Assembly (NCBI RefSeq): GCF_037975245.1
Contig: NC_092580.1
Span: 16,690,001 to 16,754,000, forward strand
From: Apostichopus japonicus
Lineage: Eukaryota > Echinodermata > Holothuroidea > Aspidochirotida > Stichopodidae
Length of the DNA stretch: 64,000 nucleotides
Direction of reading: 5' to 3'
Part shown: piece after piece, positions 36,116 through 44,629 of the stretch
How positions within the stretch are numbered: position 1 is the first letter of the stretch
Layout of the letters: each line of letters begins with the position of its first letter
Translations under genes and position numbers: made by a program
The notes under the pieces: model-generated
The model's database searches: none
Seen by the model: only the letters and a program-made list of their open reading frames with translations
What the model was told of the DNA's origin: nothing

Positions 36116-36490
36116 GATGGGCTCCGGGAGCCCGGGTCCGGCGAGACCCCAGAGGGAGTGAAGAACCGAGGTTCCACTCCGGATCCGAGACCGGCCTCGA
36201 AGCCGGGAACCGGAGCTACATCAACTGCTGGGTCCCGAGAGATGGGCTTCGGAGGGCCCGGGTCCGACGAGACTCCATAGGGAGCCCGAAACCAAAGTCC
36301 CACTACGGACCCAGAGCCGGTCCCGGAGCCGGGAACCGATGAGATCGACGACTGCTGGGCCCCCAGAACGGGGAAGCAGGGGCAGAAACCCGGTCCGCAG
36401 ACCTCCTAGCTGGAGCCGCGGCCGATCCCGAGGCCGGGGGCCGACGAGAGTAACAACTGCGGAGCCCCCAGAGCGCCCAATCCGAAAAGA
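36116..36490 (+). repeat. ~125-bp imperfect GC-rich tandem repeats
   Basis: About three diverged units share GATGGGCTCCGGGAGCCC-like starts (36,116 and 36,241) and an ACTGCTGGG...CCCAGA segment (near 36,225, 36,350 and, shorter, 36,447). They lie inside the possible gag-like region and explain its long accidental open frames on both strands. Confidence 0.65.
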
Positions 36491-36882
36491 GAGCCGGTCC
36501 CGAGCGAAGTTCCCACGGCGAAGGGAGATATACTTATCCCCAGCCTCAGAGAGGGAAGGACAAATACGGGCACCGAACACCCGGCCGCGACACCACGATC
36601 AATCCCAGACCAAAGAATGCAACCTGATTTGTCCCCCGGTGAGGAACTTCTGGTTTGCAGAACGTCGGTCAACCTGTCCGGCCTAGACGAGGTCGACCCC
36701 TAGATTTCGGGGTTACAGAGGACGGTTACTCCCGCTTCCCACAGGAGGAAAAGCCTTCTACATCGGGGGGATCGTTGCCCCCCGAAATTAGCAGCTTGTG
36801 CTGCGACGACAGGTTCGAATCAATGGCGGAAAAACACCGCAACCGCTACACCTTTAATCGCTACACATCCCAAATGTGTTAA

Positions 36883-38000
36883 ACAAGTACAGTACCAGCA
36901 GAAACCAGGACATGACATAGTTTCCTGGGCATTCATGGGTCAGATCCTCCTCGCTAATTATACTCCTCTCTAATTATAATTCATCGCCATTTATCTAGGT
37001 TTAAAACCTCACTTGTGTTCTAAAACACTTGTGGAACCCACTTTCAGAACATGAAAATGCGCAAGCCGAATATGTTAAAATGCGCAAGACTGAATGGTTT
37101 CAAACGGTTCTCGTGACGTACTCTCTCTGCTTTAATATCTTGGCAAACTGCCAAAAAGAGGACTATCTCAAACATTGGCAAAGTGCCAGGAAAACGAAAA
37201 CTTCTTAAGCCTTGGCAAACTGCCAGCAATGTGTATAACGCGGTACATTTGTTAAGAGAGGAGGCGGGACCAGGCAGTCACCTGGCTTGCCACGTGTGAG
37301 CTCAACGTTTGCTGCAACGAGCTGTCGACTATGTGAGCGATCCTATGGAATAAGCCTCTCTACTTCTCTGGTGAATTACCAAGACACACGCGTTAGTAAG
37401 TTGAATAAGGGGTAGGATAGAACCCCATCAAAGCTACAAGGGCTATCACGCTCCGAACATACGGGATACGCCCCATGAATAATGTTCGATGTTCCAAAAC
37501 TTTAAGCAGAGTTGCACTTCGTAGCACCTGATAGGCTGGCCGTGACCATGCGCTAGCTGGTTTCAATAGGAAGTTGGAAACTTTCACTGTACTACGATAG
37601 TGATACAATTCTCATCTTGACATGAAGAGACTTGAGAAGTAACAGGTACGTTAGCATAACATTTAATACGTTTTATAACATCAAATGTGGTGTTGTTGAA
37701 ACGTCGACATAACGTTCTATGAGATTTTAATGTTATATTAATGTCATATTCATGTTCTTACGAAATTTGTGTGGATTTACTAGCCTGAAAACGTTTCAGT
37801 GACATATTTTCTTTTACACCGCAAATAACGTTATCATAACAAAAGACGAAGCGTTTAATAACGCGTTTGTGTGCGATGAGTAACTCCCCGGGCTCGGTTA
37901 AAGCAGCCAGGGATTTATGAGGTGGAATTTCTACAAACCCACCCTCGCACCAACTTCACGGTCCCTGTTGGGAGTTTGTTTCTGATGAGTAGATCTATAG
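36883..38000. other. Unclassified insert in the DIRS gap
   Basis: Where the DIRS reverse transcriptase would be expected, this stretch has no recognisable coding sequence. Composition drops from GC-rich to AT-rich at about 36,880. It contains three TTGGCA...TGCCA palindromes (37,140-37,226). A segment ending near 37,390 has the look of an LTR or other promoter-bearing repeat, but I find no partner. A stretch at 37,660-37,870 has several AACGTT/ATAACG motifs. Origin unknown. Confidence 0.45.
37140..37226 (+). promoter_or_regulatory. Three NFI-type palindromes
   Basis: TTGGCAAACTGCCAA at 37,140-37,154 matches the nuclear factor I consensus TTGGC-N5-GCCAA exactly. Near copies follow at 37,175-37,189 (TTGGCAAAGTGCCAG) and 37,212-37,226 (TTGGCAAACTGCCAG). 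Spacing is 35 and 37 bp. Three such sites in 87 bp suggest a regulatory cluster, perhaps from an inserted LTR. Binding is inferred only from the motif. Confidence 0.4.
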
Positions 38001-38240
38001 CCCAGTTACTGTAGCTCAGTGGTTAAGGCCGGTGCCTTTCAATCATAAGGTCCCGAGTTGGAGTCACTCCAAGATTAATGTATGTCGTCCAGTCACAGAG
38101 TTGTTGACAATTCATTATCATGGACATTAAATACGAATGTAAGAGACTGAATTGGGTCAACTTGCGGCCTTGATAGACCAATGAGGTTTCTTCACAAGTT
38201 CCTGCTTGCAGGATGATCTAAAATACATATGTATACATTA
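38001..38240 (+). mobile_element. tRNA-derived SINE, family 1 (full copy)
   Basis: The head carries a pol III A-box-like TAGCTCAGTGGTTAAGGC (38,012) and, about 40 bases on, a degenerate B box around GAGTTGGAGTCACTCC. The body follows, and the conserved 3' part AATGTAAGAGACTGAATTGG...AGTTCCTGCTTGCAGGATG is shared with copies at 47,265-47,378 and 63,310-63,421. The tail is an ATACATA-type microsatellite. It lies in the DIRS gap. Confidence 0.75.
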
Positions 38241-38334
38241 ATTCATATATAGTTTTAGGAGTCACATACAGTATAACAGTTGTAGCATTGACCAAGATTC
38301 TGATGAAGCAAACTATCCATTCAGTACCCATCTT

Positions 38335-38485
38335 TCGAGAGCACTGTGGTCAAATGGTGAAGGCAGTGGACTGGTGATCTAAGACTTGCAGTTTTGAGTC
38401 CTGGCCAGATCATCCCGTTGTGTCTTTGGGCAAGGCATTTTTATCTCCATTGCGCCTTTCCATTCAGGTGTATAAAGGGGGACCT
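38335..38485 (+). mobile_element. tRNA-derived SINE, family 2
   Basis: An A-box-like TGGTCAAATGGTGAAGGC at about 38,347 is followed by a B-box-like GTTTTGAGTCCTGG. Then comes a central segment, GTTGTGTCTTTGGGCAAGGC, of a kind common in invertebrate and fish SINEs. It ends near the start of the recombinase remnant. The family name is not assigned. Confidence 0.65.
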
Positions 38486-38513
38486 GTAAGATAAACTGTC
38501 AGCCGGGGGCTTT

Positions 38514-39574
38514 TTGGCTACCGCAATGAGGAGGGATCTGTCTCTATGTTTTGACAGGTTATCGCTGATCAGGGTTATTTTGTTAGGCGGGGAATGGTGC
38601 CAGAACAGACAGGTACTGCCAGCCGAGACCTCTCTGACACAAGTGGTAGACTTCCTCACTCCCTCTTCGAGGAGGGAAAGCAAGCGTCAACCATCAAGAA
38701 CTACAGGTTGGCAATTACCGCTATCCACCGCGGCTTTCCAGATGGGTCCACCCCGGGCAACAACGGGGACATCACCCAGCCCATCAGGGGGATGGCGAAC
38801 AGGCGTCCTCGGACCAGACGGCTCGCCCCCTCGTGGAGTCCATCAGCAGCACTGCAGGTACTCACTAAATCACCATACGAACTACTGGCTTCAGCCTCGC
38901 TGGCAGCCCTTAGTAAGAAAACCCCTTTCCTGATCACCCTCGCGTCAGCAAGAAGAAGGAGCTGTCTCCACGCTCTGCCTACAAAGCAGAACCATATTAG
39001 GTTTGAGAACCACGGGAGAATGGTCCCCGATCCGTCCTTCATACCCAAGAACCAGGTCCTTTCCTTCCTGCCGGGGGACATCTTTATCCCTGAAATAAAG
39101 ACGCCTTCCTCAGTCGCAGAGGACAAACTGTGGGGCCCAGTCAGGGCTCTCAAATGGTACTTAAACAAGACTCAACCCCTGAGAGGAACAACCATGTCCT
39201 TGTTCATACTACCCAGAGCACCTTTTTCAACGGTGTCTAAGGACACCCTCCCTCGGTGGCTGACGGAGATTATTCGCCCCTTCGCAGTTGGCACAACTTT
39301 AACGAGAGCCCATGACATTAGAGGAAAAGCGGCCTCGACAGCTCTTTTTGCAGGAGTCCCAATAGAGGTCATCCTTAAGGCAGCAGCTTGGCGGACACCA
39401 ACGACGTTCGTCGCCTGTTACCTTTCAGACTCATTACAGGCTGAGGAGGCATTTTGTAGCGTGGTGATGCCAGATCCGGCGGGTACTAGGTCCCACCCCT
39501 CGGGCCTCCCACCATCGGGCAGTGCCACTCGGTGCATAGGTTGGGGGGAGACAGGTAAGCGAGGAACGAAGTAA
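38514..39574 (+). pseudogene. DIRS tyrosine recombinase (YR), frameshifted
   Basis: The open frame 38,594-39,574 (326 codons) contains the catalytic set of DIRS recombinases. An arginine lies in ASARRRSCLHAL (about residue 120), HDIRG (H240, R243) follows, then W266 in AAAWRTPT and the nucleophile Y276 in FVACYLS. These enzymes integrate the circular DNA intermediate of DIRS elements. The N-terminal core-binding part is split. Its first portion (GEWCQN to QVVDFLT) lies in the frame starting at 38,514, and the continuation (SLFEEGKQASTIKNYRLA) is in the other frame. A frameshift near 38,660 therefore breaks the protein. The 3' end overlaps the internal complementary region, as is usual for this class. 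The catalytic residues themselves are intact. Confidence 0.85.
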
Positions 39575-39613
39575 ATACTCCAAAATTTACGAGTGACGAG
39601 CTTACCTGTCTCC
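39531..39613 (+). repeat. DIRS internal complementary region
   Basis: The left half (39,531-39,576) is the reverse complement of the element's left end (ACTTCGTTCCTCGCTTACC...). The right half (about 39,583-39,613) is the reverse complement of the right end (...GACAGGTAAGCTCGTCACTCG). The two meet around TACTCCAAAATTTAC, which predicts the joined ends of the circular intermediate. A 15-bp stretch present at the genomic right end (about 40,379-40,393) is absent here. Confidence 0.88.
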
Positions 39614-39800
39614 ATTCCCGCCTCCCTCCCCCGAGGGGGGTGGAACACAGCCGGACGGAGGAGCGGTCGCATTGACTTAACAAAACACCTTCTAGCACAG
39701 GCCAAGAGACCTGAGGAAAGGAGGTTCCACTACCGTACGAGCCCCCGTACCATCATCTATTGTTACCAGCGAGTTTGTTGCCAAGATAGTTTTATCTTGA

Positions 39801-39860
39801 CCGGTAGTAACCGGTAGTAACTTGTAGTAATCGGTAGTAACTTGTAGTATCTCGTAGTAA
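39801..39860 (+). repeat. 10-bp tandem repeat (six units)
   Basis: Six consecutive decamers of the form CYKGTAGTAA (CCGGTAGTAA, CTTGTAGTAA, TCGGTAGTAA and so on) occur in exact 10-bp register. They lie in the 3' part of the DIRS element, and a further partial unit follows. A period near the helical turn puts every TAGTAA on one face of the DNA. Confidence 0.9.
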
Positions 39861-40155
39861 CTTAGGGCCACTATGAGTGACTTAGGGAAGAGTGTCTTAA
39901 AGTGTTTTATATATATATGGAGAAGCGTTATATATATATTTCCTTTATAATGTTGATACTCCTTTCCTTTGTCTTTCTCCATTAAACACTACGGTGTTCA
40001 GGGCCTTGGGCCTAACTTGTAGAGTACCTTCGGCTACCTTTTTTAGAGCTAAGGGGTACAGGCGTGGACGGGGTCGTAGAGGGTAGCCCCCCTCCCCACA
40101 GGAAGGGGAGTACTACCCCTCCCGTTGGAAGCGTCAGAAATTCGATGTTAGGCTA

Positions 40156-40207
40156 GGAGTCGAGGGGTAGCCCTCCCATTTGTCGGGAAGGACTACTACT
40201 CGACTCC
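40156..40207 (+). other. Hairpin in the DIRS 3' region
   Basis: GGAGTCGAG (40,156-40,164) pairs perfectly with CTCGACTCC (40,199-40,207). Inside it, GGGTAG and CCTCCC pair partly with GGGAAGGACTAC. A second, smaller hairpin (CTCCCC/GGGGAG) lies just upstream around 40,091-40,110. The position next to the right inverted repeat suggests an RNA processing or packaging role, but this is inference. Confidence 0.6.
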
Positions 40208-40241
40208 AAGGCAGAGACCACTTTGGAGGGGCTTTGGTCTC

Positions 40242-40363
40242 ATGAGAAGGAAGATTGGTGACCCGTGAAGCCGGGTCACAGAGGGTGCACAGTGTTAAAA
40301 GGTTACCAGGACATTCTAGGCGCGGTAGAATGAGGTGCATAGGTTGGGGGGAGACAGGTAAGC
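40242..40363 (-). repeat. Right inverted terminal repeat of the DIRS element
   Basis: This 122-bp repeat is the reverse complement of 33,698-33,819, without visible mismatches. It is followed by a right-specific tip TCGTCACTCGTAAAT (40,364-40,378) that is repeated in complement within the internal complementary region. Confidence 0.9.
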
Positions 40364-40404
40364 TCGTCACTCGTAAATATCCAAACCAGTAAGTTTTGGA
40401 GTAT

Positions 40405-40625
40405 ATATTTGCACAGAATACATATATTTGTTATTAAAAATACTTTCTGTACGCCTGGAGAATATATAAATATATACTTTAAGGGAATAAATACAATTTT
40501 CAGAGAAAATATAGGTGTATACATATATTTAAATATGTCTAAAATGTATTTTTGAAGAACCATGTATGTATTTCGCAAGTACAGCATATATTTATACGTA
40601 ATATATTCGGCTTTTTCGCGCCATA
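40405..40625 (-). repeat. Right terminal inverted repeat of the AT-rich element
   Basis: The reverse complement aligns to 31,881-32,075 and ends at the same TATGGC terminus. CTGATC follows at 40,626-40,631. This is the only surviving part of the right side of the outer element, because the DIRS element is inserted close to it. Confidence 0.75.
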
Positions 40626-40631
40626 CTGATC

Positions 40632-42331
40632 TATTAGCTTCTTTTCTCTACTGCTACCAGGATGTAAGTGACCTCAGGGACACGAACGCGGGCTTGCTTC
40701 ACTCTTGATCGACCTATCGAGGCTAGGGCAAGTTGATCCACTCTTTTACTCCGTGGGAACGGGCAAGCCCGAGCTTGATAAAGCCCCTCATGAGAGGTGG
40801 GGTTAGAGCAGCTAAGCCCAGGTAAACGTTGACAAATGTAAATAAACGATTGCCTTGGGGTGTAGAAGATACGATGGATTTTATCAGTTGGTCAGTTTCC
40901 GCTGCTTGTTTATTTCTGTATCGACATAAAACTGTGTCTATTTTCAAATTGGTTGTGCATGTGTACAATGGATCGATGCAGTGAGAATGATAAGGCATTG
41001 CTGAGTATAGTACCAACTCCCTGGTGGTACACAGTGTACCTGCCCGTGTATATGTTGGGTGTTTCAGCCCAACTGAAAGTCAGAAGGTTCATAGCATAGC
41101 CAACTGTACGTATTGTACTTACATTACTCGTGCTCTCCGAAGATGTTTCACCAAATGCTCGTCTTCTTCTGTCGTCAATATGCACAATTTAATTTTTTTG
41201 ATCCGCAAGTACAAAAGTTGCTGCCAAAATGTCTTGCCTTTTTGCATGGACACGCACTTCTACCATCTTGTTTTTGCAATTACACGTCAGAGGATCTCAA
41301 CCGTACCTATCCTGACTTTCTATTTCTCCACCGAGCAAACTCATTACTGCAAGCTTCCAGCAAAATTACACACACACAGCTTGCTACTGTGTGTAATTAG
41401 GCACTAGTGTAGTCAATACATACAGGCTGCGGTCAATACCCACAGCATAGTGTACATAAGCAGCGATGGCCATCTTAGATCCAGCTAAAGATAACAAGGT
41501 ATCACATTTCATTACTGTCTGCATAATTGTGTAGCGACAAAAAACACTTCATTTGCAGGCAAAGGAAAGTTAACTTTTTTTAGAGGGCAGCACACGGTTT
41601 AGGGCGAGTCTTCATTCCCTTTAAGGCTCAGAGGCTACCAATGACTAGCAGTTAGGACTATTCGCTCTGCCCTATACAGATGTGTGTGATTGACACTAGT
41701 TTCACGAAGCTTGCTAAGCAAGGGTAATCAATGTACATGACATTTTGTTGTATGGATAGCAGTATATTTGGAATAAGTTTATTCAAATTACATGAAATGT
41801 GGTTGCCCCAGCCTTAAAACTGTCATTTATTCCTGCCTGTCTGAAATGATAGCAATGATAAGCTCAGTAGTAACACTATATTGATTTTGAAGATTCATGC
41901 AGGTGAATTGCCTTATATACTTGCCTTTAACTTTGATGTTAGTGGTAGTGTTGTCTATAGGCCTAACATTTTGACCACTGATTGTTTTAGACACATTATA
42001 ATAGGTACCTGTAATGTTTGGACCTGTAGGTTACTTGAACTACCTTTATTCTTTCATGTTAAGCTTCATGTGGTAGGCGCTTCTTCTCTTATGCACTGGG
42101 TGTGCAGAATTTCACAGAAAATTGAATGACAAATTCAGTGCAGAGTGATAGCTAAACTACTTGGCATTACTAGGGTGGCAAAAATAAATAAATAATGGAT
42201 TCTCTCAATTGTATGGCAAAATCTTCACTCACCTTGGTTCCTTCCACCATTCACACTCCCTTTTAAGGTAGGAATGTTGAATTATAGTCTTGATTTAGCT
42301 GAGATTTAAATGTACATTAATGTATAAGTAG
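40632..42331. other. Spacer without a recognised gene
   Basis: There is no recognisable domain, RNA gene or mobile element. The overlapping open frames at 41,024-41,407 and 41,113-41,400 (up to 127 codons, plus strand) have no family I recognise. They could be chance or an unrecognised exon. The region is AT-rich and includes an AATAAATAAATAA run near 42,183. Confidence 0.5.
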
Positions 42332-42336
42332 CCTAC

Positions 42337-42506
42337 TGTTAGATGTGTGCTCCCAAGCCCCATGTTTTTGTTATATACTATTATCGTTAAAATACATGAG
42401 TTCGTTGGTACATTCCCTCGGAGAAATGTGTGTTTAGTCGTTTCTGTGTCACTTCTAAATCTACTAGAATCGCCGCACTTTCGATGCAATGATGGCAGAT
42501 CCAACA
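42337..42506 (+). repeat. Copia 5' LTR
   Basis: It begins TGTTAGATGTGTGCTCCC and ends GATCCAACA. It is very short for an LTR, but short LTRs are usual in animal copia elements. It contains TATACTATTAT as a possible promoter motif (about 42,375). Roughly 94% identical to the 3' copy by eye. Confidence 0.93.
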
Positions 42507-42523
42507 GGTTATATGGGCCCAGG
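42507..42523 (+). other. Copia primer binding site
   Basis: GGTTATATGGGCCCAGG directly follows the 5' LTR. It resembles the GGTTATGGGCCCAG primer site of Drosophila copia, which pairs with an internal half-molecule of initiator tRNA-Met, not with a tRNA 3' end. Here there are two extra bases (AT), so pairing may be weakened. Confidence 0.7.
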
Positions 42524-42585
42524 CGTGATCCAGGAAGTCGATGGCAGAGACTTTGCTTCAACAGGGACGAAAATGAATACTAATT

Positions 42586-43240
42586 GTGGGAAACGAAATT
42601 TCTCAGACATCTACGTATGATGAAACTGAAAGATACCATACAGGCAGTGGACAGCTTAACGTTAATGATGTCGTAGGTAAGAACGAAGAATGCTATGCTG
42701 AACTGATACAGTTTTTAGATGATAAAAGCCTGTCGTTGGTAATGAGAGATGCTGCAGCCGATGATGGGAGGAAAGCCCTACAGATACTGAGAGAACATTA
42801 CTCGAACCAGGGAAAGCCCCGTATCATTACGCTGTATACTGAGCTAACATCTCTCAAGAAAGGACCAAACGAGTGCATTACTGATCACATAATTAGGGCA
42901 GAAAAAGCCATTACAGCCCTACGCAATGCAAAAGAGACCCTAGGTGATGGGTTATTGATAGCAATGATTTAAAAGGATTGCCAGACTCTTTCAAACCCTT
43001 CGCTATTCACATCACACACAGCAGTGATGAGATTACTTTTACCGAATTCAAAAGCAACTTGAGAAGTTTTGAGGAGACTGAGAAATTCCGAGTCGAGTCT
43101 CATGACAAATCTGACAACGTCATGAAGGCAGGAAGTACAGGTGCAGTATACCCACTGGAGGTAGAAGAATTAAAGGGAGACTTACATGTTATGAGTGTGG
43201 AAATGAGGGACATATTGCTAGATTGTGCCCGTATAAGCTT
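42586..43240 (+). pseudogene. Copia gag and zinc knuckle, frameshifted
   Basis: The first part (42,586-42,972) reads as a copia-type gag core, with segments such as ALQILREHYSNQGKPRI and a typical LYTELTSLKKG. The frame breaks near 42,967 and the gag continues in another frame from 42,978 (PDSFKPFAIHITHS). A CX2CX4HX4C zinc knuckle (CYECGNEGHIARLC, 43,187-43,228) lies in a third frame, so at least two frameshifts separate pieces of one original gag. Gag forms the virus-like particle, and the knuckle binds RNA. Confidence 0.82.
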
Positions 43241-43429
43241 CAAACAAGTAACAAGTCTCAAACCAAATTGCCAAGATGGTGTAATTACCATAACAGTTCC
43301 ACACAGTGATGAAACTTGCAGAAGACATAATCGCAAGGACAAGGCAAAGCAAACAGCGGAACAGACCGATACTAGAGAAGAAGATCACACATTCTCATTC
43401 AAGGCAGGCAACAATACAAGCAACATACG

Positions 43430-43884
43430 TCAAAGAGGAGGGCCAGGAACTTTAATGGTAGATTGTGGAGCTACATCACATATAATCACAGATCTATCAA
43501 AATTTGTTTCTTTGACAATACATTCCACCCAGAAAACCACTACATGGAGCTAGCTGATGGGACAAGAGAAAATAATGTAGCGCTAAAACGTGGAAACGCC
43601 CAAGTAATACCTTGCTAAGTACAGAAGGCAAGAATGTAGAATCTATGCTGGACGACGCACTGTATATCCCTGCCTACCCACAGGACATGTTTTCTGTTAA
43701 AGCTGCCACCAACAATGGAGCCACAGTGACCTTCAAGCAAGGATGCAACATACTTACCCACAAAGATGGTACTACGTTCAACATTAAAGAACAAGGACGA
43801 TTGTACTACCTGAACATTGTGGATGAAGAAATAGTAAGTGACAGAGTTAACGCTGTATATGATGAACATTCATACATGGCATGA
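43430..43884 (+). pseudogene. Copia protease region, broken
   Basis: MVDCGATSHI (from about 43,455) is the copia aspartic-protease active-site motif, normally D-S/C-G-A-T/S. The reading frame stops at 43,553, and the following conserved part (LDDALYIPAYPQDMFSV, about 43,645-43,700) sits in a new frame, 43,612-43,884. This enzyme cleaves the Gag-Pol polyprotein. One or more indels between 43,540 and 43,612 break it. Confidence 0.78.
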
Positions 43885-44500
43885 AATTTTAGGACACTGT
43901 AATTTTGAAGATATTCTTAAATTACAAGATGTAGTCAAAGGTATGAAAATCAAAGGTGAAGTTGATAAGTCAACATTTGATTGTGAAACGTGCACTCCAG
44001 GAAAATTTGTAAACAGTAGGAGTAGAAAACTAGATGCTAAGGCCACCACACCCCTGGAGTTGGTTCACACAGACCTAGCAGGACCTATTAACCCTGTAGC
44101 TAAGGATGGGTTCAAATATGCAGCAACATTCACTGCCATATTTGTTTATTTCATTAGAACCAAGGGTGACACTGCATTTGTATCAGAAAAGTTTTTGGCA
44201 GATTGTGCACCTTATGGCAAAGTAAAGTGTATCAGGTCTGACAATGGTTCAGAATTCACAGGAAATGCTTTTGAGTCAGTACTAAGGAAAATGGGCATAA
44301 GGCATGAAACCTCTTCACCATACTCACCCCACCAAAATGGTACGCTGAAAGGCAGTGGAGAACTCTTTTTGAAATGGGGAGGTGTGTATTGATAGACAAG
44401 GTTTTGCCCAAGTTCTTGTGGACATATGCAGTCCAAACAGCTGCCCATATTTGAAAAAGATGTTTCAACAACTGCATTAAGCAAACCCCTTCTTACATGT
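43838..44500 (+). pseudogene. Copia integrase, frameshifted before the catalytic Glu
   Basis: The frame 43,838-44,392 has the zinc-binding HHCC region (WHEILGH and later CETC) and the core. The first catalytic aspartate is in VHTDLAGP, and the second is in RSDNGSEF. The third residue, a Glu after SPHQNG, is not reached in this frame: the frame shifts just after HQNGT (near 44,342), and the expected continuation lies in a different frame. The C-terminal part near 44,400-44,640 is also interrupted. Integrase joins the cDNA to the target; this copy cannot encode it intact. Confidence 0.82.
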
Positions 44501-44629
44501 TAACAGGGAACAAAACTGATCTATTCAAAATGGGGATATTTGGATCAGAATGTTATGCATATAAGCACGACCCAAAGAAACTAGAAAGGAATTTTTGTTG
44601 GGTATGACAAGAATAGTCCTGCATACCTA

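Larger units (their letters stand above)
35600..36882 (+). pseudogene. Possible DIRS ORF1 (gag-like) remnant, GC-rich
   Basis: This is the only GC-rich part of the window and sits where DIRS elements carry their first ORF. On the plus strand the longest open pieces are 36,339-36,686 (Arg/Pro/Ser-rich, with SRGR-type repeats) and 36,655-36,882. Stops break longer reading. The DNA contains a 96-bp tandem duplication and ~125-bp imperfect repeats. I do not recognise a conserved domain, so the gag assignment rests on position and on the basic, low-complexity composition. A minus-strand frame at 35,608-36,303 (231 codons) is probably an accidental frame produced by GC-rich repeats. Confidence 0.35.
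33682..40404 (+). mobile_element. DIRS-type tyrosine-recombinase retroelement (defective)
   Basis: Four features show the class. It has 122-bp inverted terminal repeats (33,698-33,819 and 40,242-40,363). It has an internal complementary region at 39,531-39,613 that joins the complements of both outer ends. A tyrosine recombinase ORF directly precedes and overlaps that region. There is no LTR or target-site duplication. DIRS elements normally carry gag-like, reverse transcriptase/RNase H (often methyltransferase) and recombinase ORFs. Here no reverse transcriptase is recognisable between the GC-rich gag-like region (35,600-36,882) and the recombinase. That gap holds two SINEs and unidentified sequence. 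The copy cannot move by itself. Ends are set from the internal complementary region and are good to a few bases. Confidence 0.88.
31881..40625. mobile_element. Inverted-repeat DNA element (6-bp TSD), split by a DIRS insertion
   Basis: The ends are inverted copies. The left end begins TATGGCCTGAGAAAGC, and the right end, read on the minus strand, begins TATGGCGCGAAAAAGC. They stay alignable for about 190 bp. Both are flanked by the same hexamer CTGATC (31,875-31,880 and 40,626-40,631), a perfect 6-bp target duplication. Without the inserted DIRS element it would be about 2 kb and very AT-rich, full of TATATTCTCTAACAG-like motifs, with no transposase. A 6-bp duplication with TAY termini resembles my recollection of the IS3EU superfamily, but that assignment is tentative. 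Foldback or unclassified non-autonomous element is the safe label. Confidence 0.7.

Noticed and set aside
35608-36303. 231-codon minus-strand frame as a gene
   Set aside because: It spans a 96-bp duplication and ~125-bp GC-rich repeats, has no recognisable domain, and lies antisense in a DIRS element. The repeats explain the open frame.
38012-38085. A functional tRNA gene
   Set aside because: Only degenerate A and B boxes are visible, no cloverleaf can be formed convincingly, and a SINE body and tail follow.
33698-40363. The two 122-bp inverted repeats as ends of a DNA transposon
   Set aside because: The internal complementary region and the recombinase ORF fit DIRS. No target duplication flanks these repeats. 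The real DNA-transposon ends lie further out at 31,881 and 40,625.
41024-41407. Overlapping plus-strand frames of 127 and 95 codons as a host gene
   Set aside because: There is no recognised family, clear splice sites or supporting neighbouring exon. Two frames open over the same DNA suggest chance. Left unannotated as a gene.
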